DNA from: Sphingobacterium detergens
GTDB taxonomy: Bacteria; Bacteroidota; Bacteroidia; Sphingobacteriales; Sphingobacteriaceae
Assembly: GCF_003610355.1 (NCBI RefSeq)
Contig: NZ_RAPY01000004.1
Coordinates: 62,001 to 126,000, forward strand
Length of the DNA stretch: 64,000 nucleotides
Direction of reading: 5' to 3'
Shown here: piece by piece, positions 1 to 9,977 of the stretch
Position numbering within the stretch: position 1 is the first letter of the stretch
How the letters are laid out: each line of letters begins with the position of its first letter
Notes under the pieces: generated by a model
Database searches by the model: none
What the model saw: only the letters and a program-made list of their open reading frames with translations
What the model was told of the DNA's origin: nothing
Made by a program: the position numbers and the translations under genes

Positions 1-719
1 CTCCGGCAATTATAGCGATCAATGAAGCATTTAATAAAGGAACAGATCCGAATAATCCACTCAATTCCCGTTACCAGACGAGGCCGCTTCCGCGATTTGA
101 GGTGGGGGAGTCTATGAACAGAATATGGGCCGTACCTTCTTTGGGTATAGATCCAGCCACTGGAAAAGAGGTATTCGTCAAGCTTGATGGCAGCCGCACA
201 TTTACCTGGGATGCCCGGGATAAAAGAGCTGTCGCCGATGCAACAGCAAAACTGAAGGGGGCGTTTAATTCCAATTTCAACTATAAGAATTTTATACTGA
301 ATTTCATTTTTAGCTACCAATATGGAGGTTATATGTATAACCAAACGCTTGTTGATCGTGTTGAAAATGTAGATTTAGTCACAGGCAATGCCGATCTACG
401 CGTATTCACTGAACGTTGGAAACAACCTGGAGATCACTCTTCTTTTAAAGCTTTGGTCGCTAATGGGGCCAGCGGTTTACAGCAGACTAATGTGACCTCG
501 CGTTTTGTTCAGAAAGATAATTTCCTTGAATTGGCAAGTTTGACAGTCGGCTATAATATCCCTGCTAATGCCAGATGGGTAAAAGCCGCTCGTTTATCTG
601 CTCCCCGTATTATGATTACACAAAATAATCTATTGCGTTTTGGAACGATCAGAACAGAACGTGGTACAGTTTACCCTTTTTCTAGAAGTTTTAACCTTGG
701 ATTATCGACCAATTTTTAA
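1..719 (+). CDS. SusC/RagA-family TonB-linked outer membrane protein, C-terminal part
   Basis: This is the last ~239 residues of a SusC-type TonB-dependent transporter; the N-terminus (signal peptide, carboxypeptidase-regulatory-like domain, plug) lies before the window. The reading frame is open from base 3. The segment RFEVGESMNRIWAVPSLGID followed by DPATGKEVF is typical of the C-terminal barrel of SusC proteins, and the chain ends in LGLSTNF with a terminal Phe, as expected for an outer membrane barrel recognised by BamA. Its stop codon overlaps the start of the SusD gene (TAATG), so the two are translationally coupled. In this family SusC is the active barrel and SusD its lid, importing large ligands with TonB energy. 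The ligand cannot be told from this fragment, but the operon encodes proteases rather than glycosidases, which suggests peptides. The family call is confident; the substrate is inference. Confidence 0.9.
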   Translation, partial: PAIIAINEAFNKGTDPNNPLNSRYQTRPLPRFEVGESMNRIWAVPSLGIDPATGKEVFVKLDGSRTFTWDARDKRAVADATAKLKGAFNSNFNYKNFILNFIFSYQYGGYMYNQTLVDRVENVDLVTGNADLRVFTERWKQPGDHSSFKALVANGASGLQQTNVTSRFVQKDNFLELASLTVGYNIPANARWVKAARLSAPRIMITQNNLLRFGTIRTERGTVYPFSRSFNLGLSTNF

Positions 720-2248
720 TGATTATGTTTCACAAAAGAATAACGCACAAAAAATCAATGTTCAGTTGCTTGAACTACAAAATGTTGCTGCTATGCGCAT
801 TATTGATAACTTTTTTTGGGAGCTGCAAAAAATTTCTGGAGATGCCATTAAAAGATAAACTTCCACAGGATAACCTGTTTTCCGATGAACAGGGCTTTAT
901 GGATGCGCTAACTGGGGTTTATTTGGGTATGGGTAAGACGGCTTCTGGCGCAGATAAGGGACTGTATACGCATGACCTCACGATGGGGATGTTGTCGGTC
1001 ATGGTCAACAATTATCCCAATGCCTCTACATCTCCATTGAATGATGGTTTGTTTGCCAATGTTTCCAAGTTTGATTATGAGCAAGTAGGAGTAAAGCAGG
1101 AAATTCGAAGCATCTGGAGCAGCATGTATAATAATATCGCCAATCTAAATAATCTTCTTACTTATATAGATGCTAAGGAGGGAATATTTACACGGGACTA
1201 CTATTACCGGGTCAAAGGTGAATCTATCGCACTTCGTGCATTATTTCATTTTGATTTGGCCCGGATGTTTGGACAGTCACCGGCTATAGGTATGAATGAA
1301 AGAGCTATTCCTTATGTGCGGGTTTTCTCCGCCCAGGCAACGCCAATGGTTCCATTAGGTTCAGCTTTGGACTCCTGCATCGCGGATCTGATTCAGGCAA
1401 AAGATTTATTGGCAAAAGCGGATACAAGCAAATTAAATGGCGGGACCTCGGATCTATTCTCATCTTATACGCAGAACAGAATGAATTATTGGGCGACCAA
1501 GGCACTTTTGGCGCGGGTGTATCTATACAAGGGTGATGTTGTCAAAGCAAAGCAAATGGCTATGGAGGTTATCGGAAGTAAGAAATTCCCACTATCAACT
1601 TCAAATGTAGCAGTAGCAACAGCTAGTGTTCGTGATCGACTTTTTTCAGGCGAACTGATTTTTTCATTGTATAGTACCAATTTGAAAACGAATAATGAAG
1701 CCTTGTTTAACGTAGGGTCTGGTTCTCCTTTGCAACTTCCTCTTGCGAGTAAAAATGCAATATATGGTACAACCGCGCCATTTGATTGGCGATTATCCTG
1801 GTTTGATAATAACAGTAGAGGTACCAATGTACCCTCAAAATATTTTCAGGACGCCAACTTGCCTTATGATCTGCAAAATATAGTGCCATTGATAAGAATT
1901 TCGGAAATGTATTATATCGTAGCAGAGTGCGAAAATATAGCGGGCAACCTTTCCGTAGGGGCGAACTACCTAAATCAGGTTCGGATGGCAAGAGGGCTAA
2001 ATCCTCTTGCCCCATCCGAAACACAGGATGCAGTCACATTATCCAACGAGATAAGCAAGGAGTACAAAAAGGAATTTATTCAGGAAGGACAGAGCTTTTT
2101 TTATTATAAGCGTTTGAATAAGGATTTAAAAATTGAAACAGGAACAACCATGCAGGTGCCTGAAAATGCCTATGTATTTCCAATTCCAGATAAGGAAAAT
2201 GAATATAATCCACAACGAAAAGAAGTGACTAAAATACTTTTCCATTAG
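719..2248 (+). CDS. SusD/RagB-family nutrient-binding outer membrane lipoprotein
   Basis: This 509-residue protein should sit on the cell surface as the substrate-binding lid of the SusC barrel encoded just upstream. A hydrophobic signal segment ends in a lipobox, FFGSC, with the lipidated Cys at residue 36. It is followed by KKFLEMPLKDKLPQDNLFSD, the usual beginning of mature SusD proteins. Helical TPR-like segments follow, and the end (EMYYIVAECENIAGNL, then NQVRMARGL and a KKEFIQEGQSFFYYKR segment) matches the conserved SusD C-terminal pattern. The start used overlaps the SusC stop; in-frame Met codons at residues 3, 14 and 22 would also leave a usable signal peptide, so the exact start is uncertain. 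Length fits the family (450-650). Ligand unknown. Confidence 0.93.
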   Translation: MIMFHKRITHKKSMFSCLNYKMLLLCALLITFFGSCKKFLEMPLKDKLPQDNLFSDEQGFMDALTGVYLGMGKTASGADKGLYTHDLTMGMLSVMVNNYPNASTSPLNDGLFANVSKFDYEQVGVKQEIRSIWSSMYNNIANLNNLLTYIDAKEGIFTRDYYYRVKGESIALRALFHFDLARMFGQSPAIGMNERAIPYVRVFSAQATPMVPLGSALDSCIADLIQAKDLLAKADTSKLNGGTSDLFSSYTQNRMNYWATKALLARVYLYKGDVVKAKQMAMEVIGSKKFPLSTSNVAVATASVRDRLFSGELIFSLYSTNLKTNNEALFNVGSGSPLQLPLASKNAIYGTTAPFDWRLSWFDNNSRGTNVPSKYFQDANLPYDLQNIVPLIRISEMYYIVAECENIAGNLSVGANYLNQVRMARGLNPLAPSETQDAVTLSNEISKEYKKEFIQEGQSFFYYKRLNKDLKIETGTTMQVPENAYVFPIPDKENEYNPQRKEVTKILFH

Positions 2249-2336
2249 AAACGGAGCTGAGGTGTAAGTGCTTGCTGGGAATGGAAAGTATTCATGGATT
2301 CAATTGAAATAAACATGAATGAATAATTATTTAGAT

Positions 2337-3125
2337 ATGAAACAAGTAATTTATTTGATCACCATATTATCTGCTTTAGTTTCTCTAATGGTGGGGTGTC
2401 AGGAAGATCCCGCGTTATATACTGAAGCGGATGGGGTATATTTTGGTACGAAAGATACCATCGTTAACTATTCTTTTGCAAAGTATCCGCAAAAGAAAAG
2501 CGATACCATCCTAGTTCCGGTGAATGTACTTGGAAATGCAGGTTCTTCCGACCGAAATTTTCAGGTAGAAATTGTAAAAGATGATACATTGTATTCCGGA
2601 ATAGAGGGTGTACATTTTAAGCTAGCCGAAAATGTAGTTATCCCAGCCAAGGCGGTTGTCGGAACACTCCCCGTAATTGTCTATCGCACACTGGAAATGG
2701 AGGCGGGCAAGGTTGTCAATTTTGCGATAAAGCTGAAAAAAAATACCAATTTTCCCGCAGACGGCATTGCTAGGGGACAAAAGCTGAACATCAATTTGGC
2801 TTATATACAGATGCCTGCAACCTGGGGGGAGTTTACAGGTACAATTACAGGAAATTTTGCTGGTTATAGGGATAATTTTGGTACTTGGACACCAACAAAA
2901 TACAAGCTTATATTGGACGCGCTATATGATAAAGAAACAGGAACAACGATCACGGAGTTTCCTGGAAGTCGATTTTCACCACCAATTATTTATAACCAAT
3001 ATGTTGCCGTTGTCCGTAATTACATCAAGACCAATTATCCGGGTAACTATGGTAAGCCAGGGCCGATATTGACCGATCCCGATAACAGCAACTTGCCGAT
3101 TCAAGTCGGGCCGGCAAACTATTAA
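2337..3125 (+). CDS. DUF4843 domain lipoprotein
   Basis: This is a predicted surface or periplasmic lipoprotein of about 262 residues. From the Met at 2337 the protein starts MKQVIYLITILSALVSLMVG and then the lipidated Cys (residue 21), an ideal lipoprotein signal. An in-frame ATG at 2319 would add six residues and is less likely. The mature part begins with YTEADGVYFGTKDTIVNYSF and carries the SDRNFQVEIV and GVHFKL blocks that I associate with DUF4843, a beta-rich Bacteroidota family almost always found downstream of SusC/SusD. The function is not established; accessory ligand binding at the SusCD complex is the usual guess. The gene lies 88 bases after the SusD stop and 31 before the PKD-like lipoprotein, in the same operon. 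Confidence 0.8.
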   Translation: MKQVIYLITILSALVSLMVGCQEDPALYTEADGVYFGTKDTIVNYSFAKYPQKKSDTILVPVNVLGNAGSSDRNFQVEIVKDDTLYSGIEGVHFKLAENVVIPAKAVVGTLPVIVYRTLEMEAGKVVNFAIKLKKNTNFPADGIARGQKLNINLAYIQMPATWGEFTGTITGNFAGYRDNFGTWTPTKYKLILDALYDKETGTTITEFPGSRFSPPIIYNQYVAVVRNYIKTNYPGNYGKPGPILTDPDNSNLPIQVGPANY

Positions 3126-3156
3126 TAGATGATTTTGAGTTAAAAATAGATAAGCA

Positions 3157-4809
3157 ATGAAGAGCATATTAAAATCCATTATCGCTTTGGTGACTATCCA
3201 TTTGATTGCGGTAAGTTGTGCTAAAGATAAGGGCAATTATAATTACGTTACCCTAGATGAACTCAAGATCAGCACGGATATGGAACAGGTAGATCCTGCC
3301 ATATTCATAACCGCTGATTCTATCAACCTGATGCAGGATGATAGTCTAAAAGTTCAGCTTAAAGTAAGCAACTCGAAAGGAGAAAAAAACGATTTTAGCT
3401 GTCGATGGTATGTCACGCAATACTTGCAATCGAGTGTCAATCCGTCTATCTTTTTATTGGATAGTACATCGGTTCTTCGAACCAAAATTAGATTGAGACC
3501 GGACTTGTACCGTCTAGTTGCAAAAGTAACCGATAATGCAACAGGTCTTACGTATTCGAAGGCATTCTCATTAAATGTATCCACCGCGGAGTGGGGCGGA
3601 GAAGGTTGGATCGTGCTACAGGAAACAGCGACGGGTGCTGATCTTGCTGTAATCACCACCAGGGCAGGTGAGCAAAAAGGAAATGTATTTCATAATGTGT
3701 ACTCGTCATTTAATGAACATGAGCTTCCATTGGGTACTTTTAAAATCAATGTGATCGACTATGGAACAGCATTAAGGGCGCAGAAGGTATCGTTGTTGTA
3801 TCCAAATGGTGCACTGCAGCTTAGAAGTACGGATTTTGCAGATTCATCGCGGGCAGATAGTTGGTTTCTTGGAGCTCAGGGTGCAATGAATATTCAGCTA
3901 AATGGTTCTGCAGGAGGATCCGGTGTAGGGTATGAGTATTTGGTTGTCAATAATCAGTTGGCCTACAGGCAATTTGCCAGTACGGCACATATTGCAAATC
4001 CACCGCTGTTTTTCCCTCCTTTTGAAGGCCTGACTGTTGCTCCGTTTGTGATCAATGCGGCCACAAGTGACCAGTTTTACACGGTATATGATATTGAAAA
4101 TAAGGCGTTCAAATTGTTTAATGCATCTAATTCGGTGGTTTCGACCATCCCAAATTATATGCCACCAAAATCCAATCTGGATCCGATGACGGGTCAGGGT
4201 TTTGACTTAAATAATATTGGTGACAATCTTTTGTATGCAGAAAATGTACAGCCCATAAATGCCTCCGGCAATATTTATTGGAATTGTTTCTTTAGAGATA
4301 GCAAAGGGAGCAATACTTATTTGTTGCAGTTTCCTCGGGGAATTTCTTATGCCAATAACTTCACAACAGGACGCTATCAATTACGTGAGGAAAATTGTCC
4401 GGGCATCAATACAGCATCATTATTTGCCAATCCGACCTTTTTACCTATGCCCAAAGGTGTGTTTTACTATGTCAATGAAAATAAGATCTACACTTGTCAA
4501 GTAAAGGAACTGGCGGCCTCAACAGCACAAACTAATCTTACATTTCCCAATGGTACAGTCATTAAGGCGATGAAGGTTTTCAAATCAGGTTACACACTGA
4601 CTAATATAACCGCCTTGGGAGTTCCAGAAGGTAAAGTATTGGTTGTTGCCACCGATGAATCTGCAAGTGGTAGAGGACACCGTGTATATTTCTTCCAGAT
4701 AGATGGACAGACAGGCATGATCAAAGGAACTCCGGAGAATCCAGCGGACTTGTATACTGGCTTTGATAAGATATCAGATATTACGTTTAAAAAAGGCCTA
4801 GGCCGATAA
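3157..4809 (+). CDS. PKD-like family lipoprotein
   Basis: This 550-residue exported lipoprotein has a signal sequence MKSILKSIIALVTIHLIAVS followed by the lipidated Cys at residue 22 and a CAKDKGNYNYVTLDEL start. That start is characteristic of the PKD-like lipoproteins that travel with SusC/SusD and DUF4843 genes in Bacteroidota. The N-terminal ~150 residues look like a beta-sandwich (SLKVQLKVSNSKGE, then FSCRWYVTQ), and the rest has the repeated strand pattern of a beta-propeller or similar fold (for example GEGWIVLQETATGADLAVIT). No catalytic motif is visible. The likely role is a binding or scaffolding subunit on the cell surface for the SusCD complex. It is co-directional with its neighbours, with 46 bases to the first metalloprotease. 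The family call is good; the molecular role is unknown. Confidence 0.75.
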   Translation: MKSILKSIIALVTIHLIAVSCAKDKGNYNYVTLDELKISTDMEQVDPAIFITADSINLMQDDSLKVQLKVSNSKGEKNDFSCRWYVTQYLQSSVNPSIFLLDSTSVLRTKIRLRPDLYRLVAKVTDNATGLTYSKAFSLNVSTAEWGGEGWIVLQETATGADLAVITTRAGEQKGNVFHNVYSSFNEHELPLGTFKINVIDYGTALRAQKVSLLYPNGALQLRSTDFADSSRADSWFLGAQGAMNIQLNGSAGGSGVGYEYLVVNNQLAYRQFASTAHIANPPLFFPPFEGLTVAPFVINAATSDQFYTVYDIENKAFKLFNASNSVVSTIPNYMPPKSNLDPMTGQGFDLNNIGDNLLYAENVQPINASGNIYWNCFFRDSKGSNTYLLQFPRGISYANNFTTGRYQLREENCPGINTASLFANPTFLPMPKGVFYYVNENKIYTCQVKELAASTAQTNLTFPNGTVIKAMKVFKSGYTLTNITALGVPEGKVLVVATDESASGRGHRVYFFQIDGQTGMIKGTPENPADLYTGFDKISDITFKKGLGR

Positions 4810-4855
4810 ACTCAATTCATATTTCATTATAACAATAACACATTTACTAAATAAC

Positions 4856-7357
4856 ATGAAATCAAAATTTGTTCCTGTTTTTGCCGCAGCGTTTTTAGTT
4901 GCATCAACGGGGTTTGCCCAAGATACTACGGCTGTTAATAAAACCGTCGTTGTTGCTAAGTTAAAACCATATGGCCAGGTAATTACTGCGAAAGCAATTA
5001 CCAAGACAGGGTTATTTAAAGTACATAATATCGATAATCGTTATTATTTTGAGATTCCAGATGCCTTATTGTCGCGTGAATTCCTTTTTACAACACGATT
5101 GAGCAAAGTGCCTACCGGAAGCCCACGTTTTGGAGGAGATCTGATGAATGCCATGATTGTCACTTTTGAAAAAGCACCGGGAGACAAACTGTTTATTCGT
5201 GCCGTTATCAATACCGCACAATCCAATGAATCGAATGAATTGGCTAAAGCGGTAACCAATTCGACTGTTGCGCCTATTATTATGGCTATAGACCTCAAAG
5301 CAAGATCCGAAGATGGTAAATCTTCGGTGATTGATGTAACCGATTTTTTCTTAAAGGACAACCTGATTTCGGGCTTTCATGCCTCTGCAAAGAAGCAGAT
5401 GGGGACAGGGGCACCTGTGCCTGATCGTTCACAGTTGTTATCCATGGAAAGCTATCCAAAGAATATCGAAGTTAAGTCGATGAAGACTTTTACGCTCGGT
5501 GCAGCACCTAAACCTGAGGGAGACAGCGATGGCGGGGGAGCTGCAGCGCCCGCACCTGCCAATGCCGGAGTGACCTTTGAAATCAGTAACTCCGTGATGA
5601 TCTTATCGGAAAATCCAATGCAATTACAGGCTTACGATCCACGTGTCGGTTTTAAATCGAGTGGGAATTTTATCTTTTCGGATGATCAGCAAAAAGTGGA
5701 CAGACGTCAATTTATTATTAAAAATAGATTGGAAATCAGAGCGGAAGATCTTGCGGCGTATAAAGCTGGAAAGCTGGTCAAACCGATTGAACCACTGGTC
5801 TATTATATTGATCCAGCTACGCCAAAGCGTTACCGCAAATATATGCTGGCGGGGATCAACAATTGGAACAAAGCTTTTGAAACTGCTGGATTTAAAGATG
5901 CCATTCAGGGTAGAGAGTGGCCCGAAAATGACAAGACGATGGATTTAGAAGATGCGCGTTACCGCGTGATACGATATATGCCTTCGACAAGTCCATTTTT
6001 AGATAACAATTCCGTTAGTGATCCGCGTACTGGGGAGATTGTGCAAGTACACATCGGTTGGTCGCACAGCCAGGTCAAAACATTACATGATTGGTATATG
6101 GTGCAAGCCGGTGCGACAGATAAAGGCGCGCGTGATATGCAGTATAGCGAAGAGCTTATGGGCGAATTGATTACAGCTGAAATTAGTCGTGCCATTGGTT
6201 CAACTTTAGGGTTGAGTGAAAACTTGGGTAGTAGCTTTACGATTCCAATCGCACAATTGCGTGATCGCAATTGGTTGGCCAAAAATCCATTTAACTACTC
6301 GATTATGGATTATACCCACTACAATTATGTTGCTCAGCCTGAAGACAAAGTAAGCCGTCAGGGATTGATTCCACAGATTGGAGACTATGATAAATGGGCT
6401 ATCAAATGGGGGTATCGTTATACAGGCAGCACAGATTTTGATGCGGACAAAAAGATCCGTCAGAAATGGATTACTGATAATGTCAAGATAGGTGGAAAAT
6501 TGAGCTTTTCAGGACAACCTTTAAATATCAAGACAACAGAAATTACCGATCCCTCGGCACAATGGGAGGATTTGAGTAACGATCCTGTTCAAGCTGCAAA
6601 GCTGGGCGTCAATAACCTTAAATATGTCATGAAAAATTTGGTTGCATGGACGACAACAGGAGAGAATACGTATTACAATACTTCGGATATCTACTATACC
6701 TTGGTCAGCCAATATTCTTTTTATATGCGTCATGCTTTTACACAAATCGGAGGAGTACGTGAACAATTAAAAAGCAGTGAGCAACAAGGGGATGTGTATT
6801 CGCCTGTACCTAAATCAGTTCAAAAGGCTGCGATTGCTTTTTTGAATGATGAAGTCTTTAATACCCCGAATTGGATTTTGGAACCTACTGTTTTAAACAA
6901 GTTTAGAAAACCGGCAAAAAAAGAGGAAGTGACAAAAATGCAGGAGGATGCAATGTTTAACTTGCTTCTGCCAAGTAGATTAGCGCGTGTGAATACGTCG
7001 ACAATGCGTTTCGGTAAAGTGGAATCCTATACAATAGAGGAAATGTTGAATGATCTTACTGCTGGACTTTTTGCAGAGGTAAAAAATGGCCAACAGGTAG
7101 ATGAAGGCAAACGTTATATTCAAAAGAACTTTATCAATTATCTCTTAAAAGATCTTGCTGAAGGTGAGATGATTCCAGATCCTACCAAGGAAAATCTATT
7201 GGCTGGAACAGATATCCCTGTAATATTACGTGCACATTTAACTAAATTGATGAATTTGTGTAAAGAGGCTGCACCTCGTTACTCGGATCTATTGATGCAG
7301 GCGCACCTCACTTATATTGCTGATAAAGTAGATAATTCATTAAACCCGAAAAACTAA
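4856..7357 (+). CDS. Met-zincin-type metalloprotease homologue with destroyed zinc site (probable pseudoenzyme)
   Basis: This 833-residue exported protein (signal peptide ending near GFAQ) belongs to the same family as the next gene: zinc-dependent metalloproteases with DUF5117/DUF5118-like N-terminal parts and a DUF4953-like catalytic part. Both share blocks such as YYFEIPDALLSREFL / YYFDIPDSLLNRELL, VYYIDPATPK and IMDYTHYNYVAQPED / IMDYARFNYVAQPED. Where the neighbour has HEVGHTLGLRH, this protein reads RAIGSTLGLSE at residues 445-455. So all three zinc-binding His (to Arg, Ser and Glu) and the catalytic Glu (to Ala) are gone, while the structural Gly452 and the surrounding fold residues remain. 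The frame is intact over full length, so this is not ordinary gene decay. It may bind substrate without cutting, or regulate the active partner 28 bases downstream. Absence of activity is inferred from the motif. Confidence 0.88.
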   Translation: MKSKFVPVFAAAFLVASTGFAQDTTAVNKTVVVAKLKPYGQVITAKAITKTGLFKVHNIDNRYYFEIPDALLSREFLFTTRLSKVPTGSPRFGGDLMNAMIVTFEKAPGDKLFIRAVINTAQSNESNELAKAVTNSTVAPIIMAIDLKARSEDGKSSVIDVTDFFLKDNLISGFHASAKKQMGTGAPVPDRSQLLSMESYPKNIEVKSMKTFTLGAAPKPEGDSDGGGAAAPAPANAGVTFEISNSVMILSENPMQLQAYDPRVGFKSSGNFIFSDDQQKVDRRQFIIKNRLEIRAEDLAAYKAGKLVKPIEPLVYYIDPATPKRYRKYMLAGINNWNKAFETAGFKDAIQGREWPENDKTMDLEDARYRVIRYMPSTSPFLDNNSVSDPRTGEIVQVHIGWSHSQVKTLHDWYMVQAGATDKGARDMQYSEELMGELITAEISRAIGSTLGLSENLGSSFTIPIAQLRDRNWLAKNPFNYSIMDYTHYNYVAQPEDKVSRQGLIPQIGDYDKWAIKWGYRYTGSTDFDADKKIRQKWITDNVKIGGKLSFSGQPLNIKTTEITDPSAQWEDLSNDPVQAAKLGVNNLKYVMKNLVAWTTTGENTYYNTSDIYYTLVSQYSFYMRHAFTQIGGVREQLKSSEQQGDVYSPVPKSVQKAAIAFLNDEVFNTPNWILEPTVLNKFRKPAKKEEVTKMQEDAMFNLLLPSRLARVNTSTMRFGKVESYTIEEMLNDLTAGLFAEVKNGQQVDEGKRYIQKNFINYLLKDLAEGEMIPDPTKENLLAGTDIPVILRAHLTKLMNLCKEAAPRYSDLLMQAHLTYIADKVDNSLNPKN

Positions 7358-7385
7358 TATAGATACTGTATAAATTACTCTGATC

Positions 7386-9905
7386 ATGAAATTAAAACTG
7401 TTATTATTTACATTGATAAGCTGTTGCAGTATCGGGACTTTTGCCCAGTCCAAAGAACAGAAGGTGACAGCGAAGACAGATAGTGTCAAGAAAGCTGATC
7501 CGCTAAAAACTATTATTACGGATAAAACCGAAACGAAAAAGGGCCTGTTTACAATCTATAAAACAGGAGAGCGGTATTATTTTGATATACCTGATAGCCT
7601 TCTAAATCGGGAGTTGCTGTTAACCAATTTCTTGGTCAAAGTACCAAGTGGGAGCCCTAAGTATGGGGGAGAGCAGATGGACCAGAAGATTATCCTTTTT
7701 AATAAGGGAACTGGCAAAAAAATCAATTTGCGTATTGTTGGCGTAGGTACCTCTGTGGATTCGACCAATGCAATGGCCGCAGCTGTAAAAAATGCCAATA
7801 TTGATGTTATTGCAACGATATTTGATGTAAAGACGAGAGGAAAAGAAGATAAGAGCTCCATTATTGATGTGACTGATTTCCTGACGAAAGAAAACCTGTT
7901 TACCAAATTGGGGCAGGAGGTCACTAAAAAATTAGGTTTGGGCGCTATAGCTGCTGACCGTAGTTTTTTGAAGAGTGTCTCTGCTTATCCGATTAATATC
8001 GAGATGAAATCTGTACGTACCTATGCTGCTACGGTAGCGGCTAAACCTACGGTTTTCGCGCCTGCAATAGAAGCCGCTAAGGTAGGGAATGCGATCACTT
8101 TAGAAGTTTCTACATCCATTTTGTTGATGCCCAAGACGCCAATGGTTCCTCGGGAATTTGATCAACGTGTAGGCTATTTCGCCGATGGATATACACCGCT
8201 ATCGGATGGACAGCAGAATCCAAGTTTTAAATCGGTTATCGTCCGGTATCGTTTGGAACCGAAAGCCGAAGACATGGAGAAGTATAAAAAGGGGATTCTC
8301 GTAGAACCAAAGGAACAGATTGTCTATTATATTGATCCGGCTACACCAAAGCAATGGCGTCCATATCTAATCCAGGGGATTAATGACTGGAATGAAGCTT
8401 TTGAAGCGGCGGGATTCAAGAATGCGATCATTGGTAAAGAATGGCCCGAAGGAGATACGACCATGAGTCTTGAAGATGCGCGTTACAAAGTACTACGTTA
8501 TTTCCCTTCCGAAACGGCCAACGCTTATGGTCCTAATATTCACGATCCACGGACAGGTGAAATTCTGCAGGGCTATATTGGTTGGTACCATAACGTAATG
8601 TCGTTGGTCCATGACTGGTATATGATTCAGGCAGGACCAAGTGATGAAAGAGCACGCAAGATGAAATTCAGTGATGAGTTGATGGGTGAATTGATCCGTT
8701 TTGTCTCATCTCACGAGGTTGGCCACACACTGGGGTTGCGTCATAATATGGGCGCGAGCAGCCAGACACCCGTAGAAAAACTAAGAGATAAGGAATGGGT
8801 CGAAAAGCATGGACACTCGGTTTCTATCATGGATTATGCCCGTTTCAACTATGTAGCCCAGCCTGAGGACAATATCGGTGAACGTGGTATCATGCCTCGC
8901 ATCAACGATTATGACAAATGGGCTATTAAATGGGGTTATCGCTATACAGGAGCAAAAAGCATTGAAGCTGATCGTAAAATAGTAGCCAAATGGATTACCG
9001 ATAGCCTCGCAGCTAACCCGAAACTTTGGTTCGGTGGAGAGGGACTGAATAATGATTGTCGTTGTCAGACTGAGGATGTTGGTGACAATAGCATGGAAGC
9101 AAGTACTTACGGAATCAAGAATCTAAAATATGTTTTGGCGCACTTGCCTGAATGGACGAACGAAGAAGATGATCTGTATAAAAATATGACGCAGATGTAC
9201 ATTCAATTGATCAATCAGTTCAACCGTTATACCACACATGTTACCAAAAATATAGGGAGTGTCTATGAAACAATCAAGTATCCAGATCAACCGGGGGATG
9301 TCTACGAATCTGCGCCAGTGGAAAAACAACGCGAAGCTGTTGCATTTTTGAATAGGGAGGTTTTTGAAACACCGAACTGGTTATTGAATAATGATATTTT
9401 AAATAAGATCGGTAACCCGATTCGAAACAGTTCTGTCAAGGTGTTACAGGCGAGACAGATGGATGCGGTGTTTAGTGCACGTGTGTTTAACACCTTGTTT
9501 ATGATGCAAGCTCGTTTCGGCACAGAGCATACCTATTCGATGCAAGCTTTGTTGGCCGATATGAAAGCTGGCGTCTGGAGTGAACTGAAGAGCTATAAGC
9601 CAATGGATGCTTTTCGTCGTGATGTTCAAAAGTCCTATGTCAATGCATTGTTGAGTGCGATGCGCGAGGCAGAATTGGGGAATAATGCCATTGGGCTACT
9701 GTTTGGTGGAAATCAGGCAGCGGAAGCAACCCCAATAATTACAGGGACGGATATCGGAGGCCTGATCGCCATGCATTTGAATGGCTTACAGAAAGATATT
9801 CTTGCTGCCGTTGGTAATACGACAGATGAAGATTCCAGAGCACACCTACAATATATGGCAGACTACATAAAGCGGTCTTTAAATAAGCAATTTAAGTATA
9901 AATAA
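7386..9905 (+). CDS. Zinc-dependent metalloprotease, active-site intact (DUF5117/DUF4953-type)
   Basis: This 839-residue exported protein has a signal peptide ending ISCCSIGTFAQ. It carries the extended zinc motif HEVGHTLGLRH at residues 443-453, with His443, His447 and His453 as expected ligands and Glu444 as catalytic base. A downstream SIMDYARFNYVAQPED segment supplies the Met-turn seen in metzincin-like enzymes. The N-terminal ~200 residues align by eye with DUF5118/DUF5117 regions of large Bacteroidota metalloproteases. It probably cleaves proteins or peptides in the periplasm or at the surface, feeding the SusC/SusD importer of the same operon. It is a diverged tandem copy of the preceding gene, which has lost the zinc site. 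A strong hairpin terminator follows within 60 bases, yet the TlpA genes continue in the same direction, so transcription may be attenuated here. Confidence 0.9.
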   Translation: MKLKLLLFTLISCCSIGTFAQSKEQKVTAKTDSVKKADPLKTIITDKTETKKGLFTIYKTGERYYFDIPDSLLNRELLLTNFLVKVPSGSPKYGGEQMDQKIILFNKGTGKKINLRIVGVGTSVDSTNAMAAAVKNANIDVIATIFDVKTRGKEDKSSIIDVTDFLTKENLFTKLGQEVTKKLGLGAIAADRSFLKSVSAYPINIEMKSVRTYAATVAAKPTVFAPAIEAAKVGNAITLEVSTSILLMPKTPMVPREFDQRVGYFADGYTPLSDGQQNPSFKSVIVRYRLEPKAEDMEKYKKGILVEPKEQIVYYIDPATPKQWRPYLIQGINDWNEAFEAAGFKNAIIGKEWPEGDTTMSLEDARYKVLRYFPSETANAYGPNIHDPRTGEILQGYIGWYHNVMSLVHDWYMIQAGPSDERARKMKFSDELMGELIRFVSSHEVGHTLGLRHNMGASSQTPVEKLRDKEWVEKHGHSVSIMDYARFNYVAQPEDNIGERGIMPRINDYDKWAIKWGYRYTGAKSIEADRKIVAKWITDSLAANPKLWFGGEGLNNDCRCQTEDVGDNSMEASTYGIKNLKYVLAHLPEWTNEEDDLYKNMTQMYIQLINQFNRYTTHVTKNIGSVYETIKYPDQPGDVYESAPVEKQREAVAFLNREVFETPNWLLNNDILNKIGNPIRNSSVKVLQARQMDAVFSARVFNTLFMMQARFGTEHTYSMQALLADMKAGVWSELKSYKPMDAFRRDVQKSYVNALLSAMREAELGNNAIGLLFGGNQAAEATPIITGTDIGGLIAMHLNGLQKDILAAVGNTTDEDSRAHLQYMADYIKRSLNKQFKYK

Positions 9906-9923
9906 TCTAGTGTTTTTAATGGG

Positions 9924-9964
9924 GGTTGCTTAGCTGACTCTTAAGTCATTAAGCAACCTTTTAA
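9924..9964 (+). terminator. Rho-independent terminator after the metalloprotease pair
   Basis: GGTTGCTTA pairs with TAAGCAACC, an inner TGACT/AGTCA stem extends the hairpin, and a TTTT tract follows. It lies between the second metalloprotease and the first TlpA-like gene and may reduce read-through. Confidence 0.75.
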
Positions 9965-9977
9965 AACTCGATCAACA

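Noticed and set aside
4856..9905. Metalloprotease duplication as an assembly artefact
   Set aside because: The two copies differ throughout, including the active site, so they are old paralogues and not a repeated contig segment.
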